Below are positions 55,284 to 64,000 of a DNA stretch of 64,000 nucleotides, in pieces. The first letter of the stretch is position 1; the number at the start of each line of letters is the position of its first letter. Source of the DNA: Betaproteobacteria bacterium (GTDB lineage Bacteria; Pseudomonadota; Gammaproteobacteria; Burkholderiales; Burkholderiaceae_D). The translations under genes and the position numbers were made by a program. The DNA is taken from the NCBI GenBank assembly GCA_025362735.1, contig JANYFL010000038.1, positions 1-64,000 on the forward strand, written 5' to 3'. Under the pieces are notes generated by a model. It saw nothing but the letters and a program-made list of their open reading frames with translations, did not search any database and was not told the DNA's origin.

Positions 55284-56408
55284 ATGAACAAGAAACTCCT
55301 AGTTGCTGCGATTACTGGTGTTGTTTTAGCTGGTGCGGCGCAGGCCCAATCGAATGTCACCCTGTACGGTATTGTGGATGCGGGCGTGCAATCGGCCAAC
55401 AGCCCGAACGGTAATGTCGGACGGCTCCAAAGCGGTCTCCAGAACGGCAGCCGTTGGGGCCTCCGAGGCACCGAAGACCTCGGCGATGGTCTGAAAGCCA
55501 ACTTCAATCTGGAAAGCGGCTTCACCACCGATACCGGTGCCAGCGCACAGGGCGGCCTGTTGTTTGGTCGTCGTGCCACAGTCGGCCTGCAAGGCGGATT
55601 TGGCTCGGTTCAACTGGGTCGTCGCGACTCGCCTTTGGCCGACACACTGTATGCCGTCGACCCCAATGGCGTTGGCAGTGCCCTCGGTTTCAATGACATC
55701 CTGACCCAGGCTGGTCGCGGTTATACCCGTCGCATCAATAATCAGATCCGTTATGAAACCCCTGACTTCAGTGGTTTCAAAGCCCAAGCGCTGTACGCCT
55801 TCGGCGAAAGCAACACCGTTTCTGGCACCGCCAAATCGGTCAACGACGTGGTTGGTTTGAGCGCCAGCTATGCCAACGGCCCTCTGTATCTCGGTTATGC
55901 CTACCAAAGCAGCAAAGACCCTGCAGTCACCACGCTGGGTGTAACGACGGGCACAACGTCGAACAAGTTCAACACCATTGCAGGTAGCTATGATCTGAGC
56001 GTCGTCAAGTTCAGCGGCTTTTACCTCACCAACAAGAAAGATGTTGCTCCGTTGGTGCCGGTTCCGACCGATCAGCGCATCTACTCGCTGGGCGCGTCAG
56101 TACCGTTTGGTGCCAACCTGATTGCAGTTCAGTACGGCAAGGTCAAGGACAAAGTCAGCACGCTGTACCGTCCGACCGGTCCAGCCGATGCCCGCATGTG
56201 GGGTGTGAACTATCAATACAGCCTGAGCAAGCGTACCAATCTGTATGCCGGTTACACCAACATTCGTAACGACAACTTCACTTCCGCAGTGGGTGGCTTT
56301 ACGGCGTATTCGGACGGCTTGTTCGATACCACCAGCAACAGCACACTGAGCAACCACATCTCTGCCAAGAGCGATGCCTGGATTGTCGGTGTTCGTCACA
56401 TGTTCTGA
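55284..56408 (+). CDS. general outer-membrane porin (Burkholderiales type)
   Basis: A 374-residue porin. The signal peptide is at about 1-20 (KKLLVAAITGVVLAGAAQA). QSNVTLYGIVDAGVQ starts the mature protein, and the C-terminus DAWIVGVRHMF ends in Phe as required for OMP assembly. The typical SRWGLRGTEDLGDGLKANFNLES segment near 52-74 marks the OmpC/Porin_4 family common to betaproteobacteria. It forms trimeric channels for small hydrophilic solutes. Highly expressed, with its own terminator. Confidence 0.95.
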   Translation: MNKKLLVAAITGVVLAGAAQAQSNVTLYGIVDAGVQSANSPNGNVGRLQSGLQNGSRWGLRGTEDLGDGLKANFNLESGFTTDTGASAQGGLLFGRRATVGLQGGFGSVQLGRRDSPLADTLYAVDPNGVGSALGFNDILTQAGRGYTRRINNQIRYETPDFSGFKAQALYAFGESNTVSGTAKSVNDVVGLSASYANGPLYLGYAYQSSKDPAVTTLGVTTGTTSNKFNTIAGSYDLSVVKFSGFYLTNKKDVAPLVPVPTDQRIYSLGASVPFGANLIAVQYGKVKDKVSTLYRPTGPADARMWGVNYQYSLSKRTNLYAGYTNIRNDNFTSAVGGFTAYSDGLFDTTSNSTLSNHISAKSDAWIVGVRHMF

Positions 56409-56442
56409 TGTAGCTCTAAGTATCTAGCTTCATGTAGCTCTA

Positions 56443-56474
56443 CTAAAGGCACCCTCGGGTGCCTTTAGTTTTTT
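56443..56474 (+). terminator. strong Rho-independent terminator after porin
   Basis: CTAAAGGCACC-CTCG-GGTGCCTTTAG is a perfect 11-bp stem with a stable tetraloop followed by TTTTTT. Confidence 0.93.
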
Positions 56475-56490
56475 CAGTGCTGCTATCCAT

Positions 56491-57702
56491 TCAAAGCGTA
56501 TGACTGCGGTTGCCGCGCTCAAAGCCAATCAATTCAAAATCAATCCCTTTGCCAAAGGCGATGACTTTGAACAACTCACCCATCTCTGCCTCGGAAATTA
56601 GTTTTTGCAACACATTGGTCTGACGTAACCATGCTGCACTGTCTTCGCCATTGGGTCCCGGCATTCCTTGGAGCAGATCGGTGATGCCGCAGTTGATTAG
56701 AAAGTGGGCCTGGCTGGTGTAGCCCAACATATCAGCCTCTGCATTGAGTGCGGCTACTTGTACTGCACTGAAATCGACGTGGGCAGTAATGTCCTGCAAG
56801 CCGGGCCAGAGAAATGGATCCGAATGGGCTTGATGCCGATAATGCATCATCAACGTTCCATTCATGCGTTGCGGATGATAGTACTCACGCTCAGGAAAAC
56901 CATAGTCGATCAGAACCACGGCGCCTTGATGCAGCTGCTGCGTGATGGTGGTAACGAACGCCGTTGCCGCGCGATTGATTTCGGTAACATAACCGTCGGG
57001 CAAGTGGCCTGAATCGGAAATGGTGGATTCAATTGCCGTGATCAATGCAGCATCGGCTATTTGATTCAGTGAGCGATCCTGGAATATCAGACCACCTTCT
57101 TTGTCAGCCGCTACGCCACGCTCCAGCCAACCATCTGCTGATTTGACGACCAGATTAACGGGCATCGCATCCAGTACCTCGTTACCGATCACGGCACCGT
57201 CAATACGGTCAGGCAAGCTATCGAGCCAAACCACACGTTCAATTAAATGGGGCGCATGCGTCGCAATAGTCTGCTGCTGACGCACACGCAGATCAGCAGA
57301 AAGATCAAGAATGGCATAACGTTCAGGCAGGGCATTGATGCGTTCCAGCTCAAGCAGAATATCTACGGCCAGCTTCCCGCTACCGGCGCCAAATTCCAGT
57401 ATCTGCGGCGATGAATATTCCATGATCTGTGCAACTTGCCGGGCGAGCGCGCGGCCGAATACCGGCGTCATCTCCGGTGCCGTGCTGAAGTCGCTGTCGT
57501 CCTTGAAACCCTGGCCAAGCTTGGTCGAGCCGCCACTGTAATAACCCAACCCAGGCTCATACAAAGCCAGTTCCATAAAGCGGGCAAACGAAAGCCAACC
57601 GCCTTGTCTGCTGATTTCGGCCAGGATGCGTTCGACCAAGCTGGTGCTGATGGCGAGGGCGCTCTGAGACGGGGTTGGGAGTGCAGTTCGGTTTTTATGC
57701 AT
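56491..57702 (-). CDS. MidA/NDUFAF7-family SAM-dependent methyltransferase
   Basis: A 403-residue protein of the group including MidA/NDUFAF7. FARFMELALYEPGLGYYSG and DFSTAPEMTPVFGRAL (about 77-92) mark the family, and LEFGAGSGKLAVDIL is SAM motif I (about 100). NDUFAF7 dimethylates an arginine in complex I in eukaryotes; bacterial members are uncharacterised. It is divergent from the FolM-like gene. Confidence 0.88.
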   Translation of the reverse strand: MHKNRTALPTPSQSALAISTSLVERILAEISRQGGWLSFARFMELALYEPGLGYYSGGSTKLGQGFKDDSDFSTAPEMTPVFGRALARQVAQIMEYSSPQILEFGAGSGKLAVDILLELERINALPERYAILDLSADLRVRQQQTIATHAPHLIERVVWLDSLPDRIDGAVIGNEVLDAMPVNLVVKSADGWLERGVAADKEGGLIFQDRSLNQIADAALITAIESTISDSGHLPDGYVTEINRAATAFVTTITQQLHQGAVVLIDYGFPEREYYHPQRMNGTLMMHYRHQAHSDPFLWPGLQDITAHVDFSAVQVAALNAEADMLGYTSQAHFLINCGITDLLQGMPGPNGEDSAAWLRQTNVLQKLISEAEMGELFKVIAFGKGIDFELIGFERGNRSHTL

Positions 57703-57809
57703 GACGATATTTTAGTGGGTGTGTCGGCATGGCCGCTTTCACCTTGGGGCGTCTACTCAGGCTGCGGTGATGGCTTAAACTCTCACCTTTGCCATTCATC
57801 CCCTCCCGC

Positions 57810-58580
57810 ATGTCAGATGTAAACCCACAACGTATTGCACTGGTAACCGGCGCAGCCAAGCGCATCGGTCGCGGCATTGCGCTCGCGCTGGCGCGACAAG
57901 GATGGGATGTGGTCGTACATTATGGGCACTCTACTAACGATGCAGCACAGACCGTCGCTGATATTAATGCCCTGGGCCGCAAGGCGCTGGCCCTGCAAGC
58001 TGATTTGTCGAACGAACATGAAGTCCTCGCATTGATTGGCCGTTGTTGCGAGGGCCTTGGTCTACCTACTTGTATCGTCAACAACGCTTCCTTATTCGAC
58101 TATGACGATACAACCAGTTTCAGCAGCGCAAGTCTGAATGAGCAAATGCAGGTCAATCTGACAGCGCCAATTTTGCTTGCACGCGAGTTGCACAAGGCTT
58201 TGCAGGATGATCAACGTGGCGTGATTATTAATCTTCTCGACCAGAAGCTGTTCAATCCCAATCCGGATTTTCTGTCGTACACACTTTCCAAAGCGGCACT
58301 ACATACTGCAACGACTTTACTGGCGCAAGCACTGGCACCCAAGCTCAGAGTCGTAGGCATAGCGCCCGGAATTTCTTTACCCTCCGGCAACCAGACCCAG
58401 ACAGGTTTTGAGCGTGCACATACGGCGACAGTTCTTGGTCGTTCCAGTACGCCGGAGGACATCGCACAGGCCGTCTGCTATGTTGCCGAAGCGCCTGCCA
58501 TGACCGGGACTACGCTGCTGATTGATGGCGGCCAGCATCTGGTGCCCAGTGCGCGCGACATCATGTTTCTTGCGAAGTAG
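57810..58580 (+). CDS. SDR-family pteridine reductase-like protein (FolM-like)
   Basis: A 256-residue SDR. TGAAKRIGRGIALALA (about 12-27) is the pteridine-reductase-type NADP loop, with Arg following the glycines as in FolM/PTR1, and the YTLSKAALH motif (about 158-166) is catalytic. ATG 57810 is preferred over the TTG at 57789. It is followed by folB after 6 bp and probably has a role in reduced-pterin supply. FolM itself reduces dihydromonapterin. Confidence 0.85.
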   Translation: MSDVNPQRIALVTGAAKRIGRGIALALARQGWDVVVHYGHSTNDAAQTVADINALGRKALALQADLSNEHEVLALIGRCCEGLGLPTCIVNNASLFDYDDTTSFSSASLNEQMQVNLTAPILLARELHKALQDDQRGVIINLLDQKLFNPNPDFLSYTLSKAALHTATTLLAQALAPKLRVVGIAPGISLPSGNQTQTGFERAHTATVLGRSSTPEDIAQAVCYVAEAPAMTGTTLLIDGGQHLVPSARDIMFLAK

Positions 58581-58586
58581 ACAACC

Positions 58587-59000
58587 ATGCTCAGTTCACT
58601 CTCTCATTCACAACTGTCTGATTGCCGCCGAATTTTTCTGCGCAACTACGCCATAGATGTGAATATCGGCATTCACGATTTCGAAAAAAATGGTGCCCAG
58701 CGCATCATCATCAATGCCGACTTGTTTGTGGCGCTGGCCGATACCCGTCCCGTGCATGACAAGATTACTGAAGTGCTGGATTACGATTACATCCGCGAGA
58801 GTATTCGCGCCCGCATCGGCCAGGGGCATATCAATCTGCAGGAAACTTTGTGCGATGACATTGCCCATGCCTTGCTGAAACATCCTCTGGTGCGGGCGGT
58901 ACGCGTTTCGACTGAAAAACCGGATGTTTACCCCGATTGCGATGCGGTTGGCGTGGAAGTTTTTCATTTCAAGGACGGAGTGAAGAAGGGGAACGGCTGA
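58587..59000 (+). CDS. folB: dihydroneopterin aldolase
   Basis: A 137-residue folate-pathway aldolase. [19 protein letters not shown] is the N-terminal signature (about 16-34), with the catalytic Glu in LQETLC and Lys in [11 protein letters not shown] later. A slightly longer N-terminus than usual. Its stop shares one base with the ttcA start codon. It follows the FolM-like gene and together they suggest reduced-folate synthesis. Confidence 0.93.
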   Translation: MLSSLSHSQLSDCRRIFLRNYAIDVNIGIHDFEKNGAQRIIINADLFVALADTRPVHDKITEVLDYDYIRESIRARIGQGHINLQETLCDDIAHALLKHPLVRAVRVSTEKPDVYPDCDAVGVEVFHFKDGVKKGNG

Positions 59001-59932
59001 TGAATGCACCGCTCGCTTCAGTGCAGGCTGCGAATCTGAAAGACGCAGAGAAGGTTGCCTACGAGAACAACAAACTCGAAAAACGCCTATGCCGCTTGAT
59101 GGGCCAAGCGATTGGCGACTTCAACATGATTGAAGACGGCGATCGTGTGATGGTCTGCCTGTCCGGCGGTAAAGACAGTTACGGTCTGCTCGACATTCTG
59201 CTCAAAATGCGCCAGCGCGCACCCATCAATTTTGATGTCGTCGCCGTCAACCTCGACCAGAAACAACCCGGCTTTCCCGCGCACATCCTGCCGGAGTACC
59301 TGAAGAAAATCGACGTGCCGTTTCACATCGAAACGCAGGACACCTACTCCATCGTCAAGCGTCTGATTCCCGAAGGCAAAACCACGTGCTCGCTGTGTTC
59401 GCGACTACGGCGCGGCATTTTGTATCGCGTGGCCGGTGAACTCGGTGCAACCAAAATTGCACTCGGTCATCATCGTGATGACATACTGGAAACCTTATTC
59501 CTCAACATGTTCTATGGCGGCAAGCTCAAGGGCATGCCGCCCAAGCTGGTGTCGGACGATGGCAAGAACATTGTCATCCGTCCTCTGGCCTATGTGCGCG
59601 AACAAGACCTGGCGCGCTGGGCCGAACTCAAGCAATTTCCGATCATTCCCTGCGACTTGTGCGGCTCACAGGAAAATCTCAAGCGTAAGGAAATGAAAGC
59701 AATGCTGCGCGACTGGGAGAAGCGCTATCCCGGCCGCATCAAAAGCATCGTCAGTGCCGTGTCAGCGGTGACGCCGTCGCATCTGATGGATCGTTCGCTT
59801 TATCCATTTGAAACCTTGCATGCGACTGGACAGGCCGATGTTAACGGAGACATTGCTTTCGATGAAGATCCTTGTGCCAATGACGCAGGTGACTTGAAAT
59901 CAATTCAGATCGCCGCATTTAACGAAGACTGA
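59000..59932 (+). CDS. ttcA: tRNA 2-thiocytidine(32) synthetase TtcA
   Basis: A 310-residue ATP-pyrophosphatase-type enzyme that thiolates C32 of some tRNAs. SGGKDS (55-60) is the PP-loop, CSLC (Cys130, 133) and CDLC (Cys218, 221) provide the [4Fe-4S] cluster ligands. The start overlaps the folB stop by one base (TGATG), so it is translationally coupled with it. Confidence 0.95.
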   Translation: MNAPLASVQAANLKDAEKVAYENNKLEKRLCRLMGQAIGDFNMIEDGDRVMVCLSGGKDSYGLLDILLKMRQRAPINFDVVAVNLDQKQPGFPAHILPEYLKKIDVPFHIETQDTYSIVKRLIPEGKTTCSLCSRLRRGILYRVAGELGATKIALGHHRDDILETLFLNMFYGGKLKGMPPKLVSDDGKNIVIRPLAYVREQDLARWAELKQFPIIPCDLCGSQENLKRKEMKAMLRDWEKRYPGRIKSIVSAVSAVTPSHLMDRSLYPFETLHATGQADVNGDIAFDEDPCANDAGDLKSIQIAAFNED

Positions 59933-59954
59933 AATCCTCAAGGAAGGAAGCGCC

Positions 59955-60155
59955 ATGGCAGGCCAGGGTTCCGGCGGCAACGTACTTGCCGCAATTTGCA
60001 GTTTTTTTATACCCGGACTGGGCCAACTGGTCCAGGGTCGGGTTCTTGCCGCGCTGCTGTTTTTTGTCTCGGCAGGAGTTTTGTGGATTGTGTTGCTGGG
60101 CTGGATCATGCACCTATGGTCGGTGATTGATGCGGCACGCTGGACACCGGATTAG
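59955..60155 (+). CDS. small TM2-like membrane protein
   Basis: Sixty-six residues with two hydrophobic segments (LAAICSFFIPGLGQLVQG and LAALLFFVSAGVLWIVLLGWIM) and the GLGQLVQGR turn, which is the signature of small TM2-type or DUF-like membrane proteins that often end in a short WSVIDAA tail. Preceded by AAGGAAG. It follows ttcA by 22 bp and may share its transcript. Confidence 0.75.
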   Translation: MAGQGSGGNVLAAICSFFIPGLGQLVQGRVLAALLFFVSAGVLWIVLLGWIMHLWSVIDAARWTPD

Positions 60156-60208
60156 ATGAGATTTCGTCTGTGCACGGTGCCAAGACTAAAGCAGGCAGCA
60201 GCTTCTCA

Positions 60209-60451
60209 TCATCGAAAAAAATAAATACAGGCACATAAGCCAGCACCGACCAGATAGAGAGCCCATGTCTGTGAAATGATATAGGGATAGAGCATGAGAG
60301 CCACGCCGATCCATTTGATGTTGCTGGTGGAAGTTTTCTTGCCGTAACGATAGGCACCAAACCCGATCACACTAAAGAGAATCGAGCCCAACAAGTAGGC
60401 CCCACTGGGAAGTGCAAAACCCAAGGAGCCAATCGACTGTGGATCATCCAT
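60209..60451 (-). CDS. small membrane protein of unknown function
   Basis: Eighty residues with three hydrophobic segments (LPSGAYLLGSILFSVIGFGAY, IKWIGVALMLYPYIISQTWALYL, VGAGLCACIYFF). The RYGKKTSTSNIKWIGVALMLYPY stretch, in split form, is conserved in small proteins of Beta- and Gammaproteobacteria that I recall, so I accept it as real. No known function. It is convergent with the TM2-like gene. Confidence 0.7.
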   Translation of the reverse strand: MDDPQSIGSLGFALPSGAYLLGSILFSVIGFGAYRYGKKTSTSNIKWIGVALMLYPYIISQTWALYLVGAGLCACIYFFR

Positions 60452-60491
60452 TTCGCGCTATTTTTTCTGTCGCATATCGATGGCCCAATCA

Positions 60492-61190
60492 TCAATCCTG
60501 AATCTTGAACGGATTGAAGTTCGTTCCAAGGTCGTAGTAATCCTCATTCTCTTTGCGCTTCAAAAAACCCACAACCTTGTAGGTCACTGGGGTCATGACG
60601 ACTTCCCAACCGGTCTTGAGGAAATACTGGGTAATGGCAACGATGATTACATCGTGCGTTTCCCAGATGCCATAAAAGGCGATGAAGTAAAACAGCGATG
60701 AATCGACCAATTCGCCCACAATGGTCGAGCCGATTGTACGCGTCCATAGACGTTTACCATTGCTCCAGACTTTCATCTTTGCCAGCACGTAGCTGTTGGC
60801 AAAACTGCCACACCAGAACGCGATCATCGAGCCCAGTGCAATGCGCCATGCGTTGCCGAATACTGTTTCTAGCGCAGGTTGATATACCTTCATATAGTCG
60901 CTTGGCCCGGCCGGCAAATTCACCACGACCCATGACATGAACGAAGCAAAGACCAGCGCTCCAAAACCTGCCCAGACCACGCGCCGGTCACGGCCATAGC
61001 CGTAGACCTCGGTGAGGATGTCACCAAAGATGTAGGAGATCGGAAAGAACAGGATGCCCGCGCCGAAAGGAACGGTACCGACGATCGGCAATGTGACCAC
61101 TGCCTGTTTGGCGGCACCGATAAAGTTGGAACATAACAGCACGCAGACGAAAGCGGCCATCACGAAATCGTAGTATTTGTAATGTTTCAT
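60492..61190 (-). CDS. yhhQ: queuosine precursor (preQ0/preQ1) transporter, VUT family
   Basis: A 232-residue membrane protein with six hydrophobic segments. SNFIGAAKQAVV, FFPISYIFGDILTEVYGYGRDRRVVWAGF (split across about 50-78) and the IAFWCGSFANSYVLAKMK segment are the VUT/YhhQ signatures. It imports queuosine precursors, which supports tRNA modification. No preQ1 riboswitch is recognised upstream. Confidence 0.9.
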   Translation of the reverse strand: MKHYKYYDFVMAAFVCVLLCSNFIGAAKQAVVTLPIVGTVPFGAGILFFPISYIFGDILTEVYGYGRDRRVVWAGFGALVFASFMSWVVVNLPAGPSDYMKVYQPALETVFGNAWRIALGSMIAFWCGSFANSYVLAKMKVWSNGKRLWTRTIGSTIVGELVDSSLFYFIAFYGIWETHDVIIVAITQYFLKTGWEVVMTPVTYKVVGFLKRKENEDYYDLGTNFNPFKIQD

Positions 61191-61319
61191 AGTAAGTCTT
61201 CAGCGAATGAAAATGAGGTGCGACGCAAAGGCTTTGCAGGTCTAGGCTGTGCTTGGGCGTGTCATCCGTTTCTTCATGCCCACGATACTTTGACACAAAA
61301 TGAAGCAAAGGACGATGCG

Positions 61320-62363
61320 ATGACCACGATTAAATTCATGGAATGGAATGTCGAGTGGATGAATGACTTGTTCGTTGCCGGGAGCGGGGCTGCCGCATAC
61401 CGACCCGACACCGAACATCCTTACCATGCCAATAGCAAAGTCACAGTCAAGCAACGGCGTACTGATTTAAGCGGTGTGATCAACGAATTTGCGCCCGAAG
61501 TGGTCGTGGTGCTTGAGGGACCATCCTCGCGCGACGAATTGCAGTTGTTTTTCAACAGCGATGTACAAGGGAAGTGGCAGGTTCATCTGCAACCCGGCTC
61601 GTCACAAAGTATTGGCATTGCCGTGCGCACCGATACCGGCAAATTTGCAGCCCAGCCATTCACCGTATTTGACACGACCAAAGGCAAACCAGACGGCAAG
61701 GCCTTCGATGATTTTTTATATGACACCGATGGCGACAAGGTCGATGAAATGTACAGTTTCGAACGCCGTCCTGCTTATATCGAACTGAATCTTACAGGGG
61801 GCAAGAAATTCCGGGTCATGGGCTTGCATCTGAAAAGCAAAGGCATTTTTGATTCACTGGAATGGAGTCGCTGGTGGAAAGTGAGCGAGGGCAATCGCCG
61901 CAAGATCATGGCTCAAGCCCAGCGTGTTCACGACGAATTTGTGCGGCCCTATCTGATGAATGCGGCGACCAAAGACGTTCCACTCATTGTTTGCGGTGAC
62001 ATCAATGATGGCCCCGGATTGGATGAGGCCGAACGCAAACTGTTTGGCTCCGGTGTCGAAGCGTTGCTTGGAGATGTCTGGGAGCCGCAATACTGTCTGC
62101 GTAGTGCGCTGTTTGAAACCCTGCCAGACAAGAAGCGCGTGGCGCTTGATTTCAGTGATCTGGCAACGACGCGTTTTTCCGATCCGATTTTCAACAATGT
62201 GGTTCAGGCGGAATGGATCGACCATGTGCTCTACACGCAGAACCCTAATCCCTGGATACAAAATGCTCGCATCATCGACCAGCTGGCTGATGGGTCGTTT
62301 CTGACCAAGAAGTATCCGCACGCGTCGGATCATCGGCCTGTGGTGGTAGATGTGGTGCTTTAG
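61320..62363 (+). CDS. endonuclease/exonuclease/phosphatase (EEP) family protein
   Basis: A 347-residue metal-dependent hydrolase. EWNVEWMND at the start, VVVLEGPSSRDELQ (with Glu), GLHLKSKG, GDINDGPG (about 224-231) and the final SDHRPVVVDVVL carry the five EEP catalytic residues. No signal peptide is seen. The substrate (DNA, phospholipid, or sugar phosphate) is unknown. It is followed by a palindromic repeat and the convergent ilvA. Confidence 0.87.
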   Translation: MTTIKFMEWNVEWMNDLFVAGSGAAAYRPDTEHPYHANSKVTVKQRRTDLSGVINEFAPEVVVVLEGPSSRDELQLFFNSDVQGKWQVHLQPGSSQSIGIAVRTDTGKFAAQPFTVFDTTKGKPDGKAFDDFLYDTDGDKVDEMYSFERRPAYIELNLTGGKKFRVMGLHLKSKGIFDSLEWSRWWKVSEGNRRKIMAQAQRVHDEFVRPYLMNAATKDVPLIVCGDINDGPGLDEAERKLFGSGVEALLGDVWEPQYCLRSALFETLPDKKRVALDFSDLATTRFSDPIFNNVVQAEWIDHVLYTQNPNPWIQNARIIDQLADGSFLTKKYPHASDHRPVVVDVVL

Positions 62364-62375
62364 CAGACTACTAAA

Positions 62376-62466
62376 AAAACTTTCGACGGAGAGACTCAGA
62401 GGCGCAGAGAAATTCAGTATGGCCTCTCTGGTTTTGCTCCGCGCCTCAGCGTCGAGAATTTATTGA
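62376..62466. repeat. intergenic element, CACAGAG family copy 6 (degenerate)
   Basis: TTTCGACGGAGAGACTCAGAGGCGCAGAG is answered by CTCCGCGCCTCAGCGTCGAG. It lies between the convergent EEP and ilvA genes. Confidence 0.65.
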
Positions 62467-62480
62467 GTCAGTAAACCAAT

Positions 62481-63995
62481 TCATCCCAAAAAAAGCTTGT
62501 AGGCCGGATTGTCCGTCTCTTCTTCATACGGATAGCCGAGCGTCTTGAGAAAGTCGTGGAAGGCTTTTTTCTCATTCGCTGGTACCTGAATGCCGACGAG
62601 AATGCGGCCATAGTCGGAGCCGTGATTGCGGTAGTGAAACAGGCTGATGTTCCAGTTTGGATGCATGCTCGACAGAAACGCCATCAGCGCGCCGGGGCGT
62701 TCCGGGAACAGGAAGCGATAGAGCAATTCGTCTTTCGCCAATGCAGAATGACCGCCGACCATGTGGCGCAGATGCGTGCTCGCCAGTTCATCGTGAGTCA
62801 GGTCGATGGTGGCAAAATCGTGCTTGATGAACTGCGCAGCCAGTTTCGCGCTGTCGCCGCGCGCACGAGTCGCCACACCAACAAAAATATGCGCAGCTTT
62901 TGAATCGGCGATGCGGTAGTTGAATTCGGTGACGCTGTGTTCACCAACGAGCTGGCAGAAGCGCTTGAAACTGCCGCGCTCCTCAGGAATGGTGACGGCA
63001 AAAACGGCCTCGCGCTCTTCACCCACCTCGGCGCGTTCGGCAACGAAACGCAGTCGATCAAAGTTCATGTTCGCGCCACAGGCGATGCCGACCAGAGTTT
63101 CGCCTTTTAATTTTTCGCGCTCCGCATAGGCTTTCAGGCCGGCAATCGCCAGCGCACCCGCAGGTTCCAGCACGCTGCGCGTTTCCTGGAATACGTCCTT
63201 GATCGCAGCGCAGACCGCATCGGTATCGACCGTGATCACGTCATCGACATATTTCTTGCACAACCGGAAAGTTTCTTCGCCAACGAGTTTCACCGCCGTG
63301 CCGTCGGAAAACAGACCAACGTTCGCGAGCGTCACGCGGCGTCCCGCTTTGAGTGAACGTGCCATCGCGTCCGAGTCATTGGTTTGCACGCCGATGATCT
63401 TGATTTCAGGGCGCACCTGTTTCACATAAGCCGCCACGCCAGCGATCAATCCGCCGCCGCCAATGGCGACAAAAATCGCATGGATCGGTCCCTGATGCTG
63501 GCGCAGGATCTCCATCGCGACCGTGCCTTGACCGGCGATGACATCAGGATCATCGAAGGGATGCACGAAAACGAGCTTCTGCTTTTTTTCAATCTCGAGC
63601 GCATGCGTATAGGAGTCCGAATAGCTGTCGCCAAACAAGACCACTTCCGCACCGCGCGCCTTGACGGCATCGACCTTCAATTGAGGCGTTGTCGTTGGCA
63701 TCACAATCACCGCACGGCAGCCCAGCCGCTTCGCACCCAGCGCCACGCCTTGTGCGTGATTACCTGCCGAAGCGGCGATCACGCCGCGCTTCAATTGCGC
63801 TGGCGTGAGTTGCGCCATCTTGTTGTACGCGCCGCGCAGCTTGAAGCTGAACACCGGCTGGTTGTCCTCGCGCTTGAGCAGGACGTTGTTCTTGATCCGG
63901 GCCGACAGCAACGGTGCCGGTTCGAGCTCGGTTTCTCGCGCCACGTCATAGACGCGTGCGGTCAGGATTTTTTTGAGATAGTCAGGGTGTTTCAT
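62481..63995 (-). CDS. ilvA: threonine ammonia-lyase (biosynthetic threonine dehydratase)
   Basis: A 504-residue PLP enzyme making 2-oxobutanoate for isoleucine. The PLP lysine is Lys52 in SFKLRGAYNK. IGGGGLIAGVAAYVK is the cofactor phosphate region. Two C-terminal ACT-like domains begin near 330 (VFAVTIPEERGSFKRFC) and 420 (RFLFPERPGALMAF) and bind isoleucine/valine. The gene is complete, with its start 5 bp from the window edge. Confidence 0.95.
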   Translation of the reverse strand: MKHPDYLKKILTARVYDVARETELEPAPLLSARIKNNVLLKREDNQPVFSFKLRGAYNKMAQLTPAQLKRGVIAASAGNHAQGVALGAKRLGCRAVIVMPTTTPQLKVDAVKARGAEVVLFGDSYSDSYTHALEIEKKQKLVFVHPFDDPDVIAGQGTVAMEILRQHQGPIHAIFVAIGGGGLIAGVAAYVKQVRPEIKIIGVQTNDSDAMARSLKAGRRVTLANVGLFSDGTAVKLVGEETFRLCKKYVDDVITVDTDAVCAAIKDVFQETRSVLEPAGALAIAGLKAYAEREKLKGETLVGIACGANMNFDRLRFVAERAEVGEEREAVFAVTIPEERGSFKRFCQLVGEHSVTEFNYRIADSKAAHIFVGVATRARGDSAKLAAQFIKHDFATIDLTHDELASTHLRHMVGGHSALAKDELLYRFLFPERPGALMAFLSSMHPNWNISLFHYRNHGSDYGRILVGIQVPANEKKAFHDFLKTLGYPYEEETDNPAYKLFLG

Positions 63996-64000
63996 GAATG

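Overview
The window is a chromosomal segment of a betaproteobacterium, most likely Burkholderiales or a close relative. This is inferred from gene content and order: xerC / DUF484 / dapF / two LpxL-type acyltransferases / metK; ubiE-ubiJ-ubiB; hslVU; argS / SPOR protein / dsbA; slt / NDUFA9-like / cca; MidA-like / FolM-like / folB / ttcA; a PhaM-type PHA-granule protein; a zinc-less DksA; a Burkholderia-type porin; and an S-adenosylhomocysteine riboswitch before ahcY. No rRNA, tRNA, CRISPR array or intact prophage was recognised.

Layout. 1-600: 3' end of an IS1595-like transposase, a truncated hicA with an intact palindromic operator, and a structured, terminator-ended region that may be a small RNA. 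0.6-9.6 kb: DNA repair (ogt), a SET-domain methyltransferase, an O-methyltransferase, an orphan XdhC, an HNH nuclease, a CobW GTPase with dksA, and a TonB receptor with a small Cys/His secreted protein. 9.8-19.8 kb: a double-STAS protein, PhaM, a DUF3108 protein, a sodium:solute symporter, a flavodoxin/ferredoxin reductase, small accessory enzymes and an unknown two-gene module. 19.9-26 kb: ubiquinone genes and hslVU. 26-38.4 kb: higBA, envelope and translation genes, xerC, lysine/peptidoglycan and lipid A genes, metK and an HD-GYP protein. 39.8-46.2 kb: a defence operon, mod-res-darT-darG (type III-like restriction-modification plus a DarTG DNA ADP-ribosylation toxin-antitoxin). 46.5-50.2 kb: the methyl cycle and one-carbon genes (ahcY, metF, 5-FTHF cyclo-ligase). 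50.3-64 kb: lytic transglycosylase, cca, porin, folate and tRNA-modification genes, queuosine precursor transporter, an EEP-family nuclease and ilvA.

How genes work together. metK, ahcY and metF supply and recycle SAM for the several methyltransferases here. ubiE, ubiJ and ubiB act in ubiquinone synthesis. hslV and hslU form one protease. mod, res, darT and darG are packed with 2-14 bp gaps or overlaps and probably form one transcript.

The most distinctive sequence-level features are the defence operon, which lies between direct copies of a ~140-bp intergenic element, and a dense population of at least five families of long imperfect palindromes between genes, some nested inside others. A candidate minus-strand RNA near 330-420 carries a CCUCCUCCUCC loop, a GAAA tetraloop hairpin and a perfect terminator.
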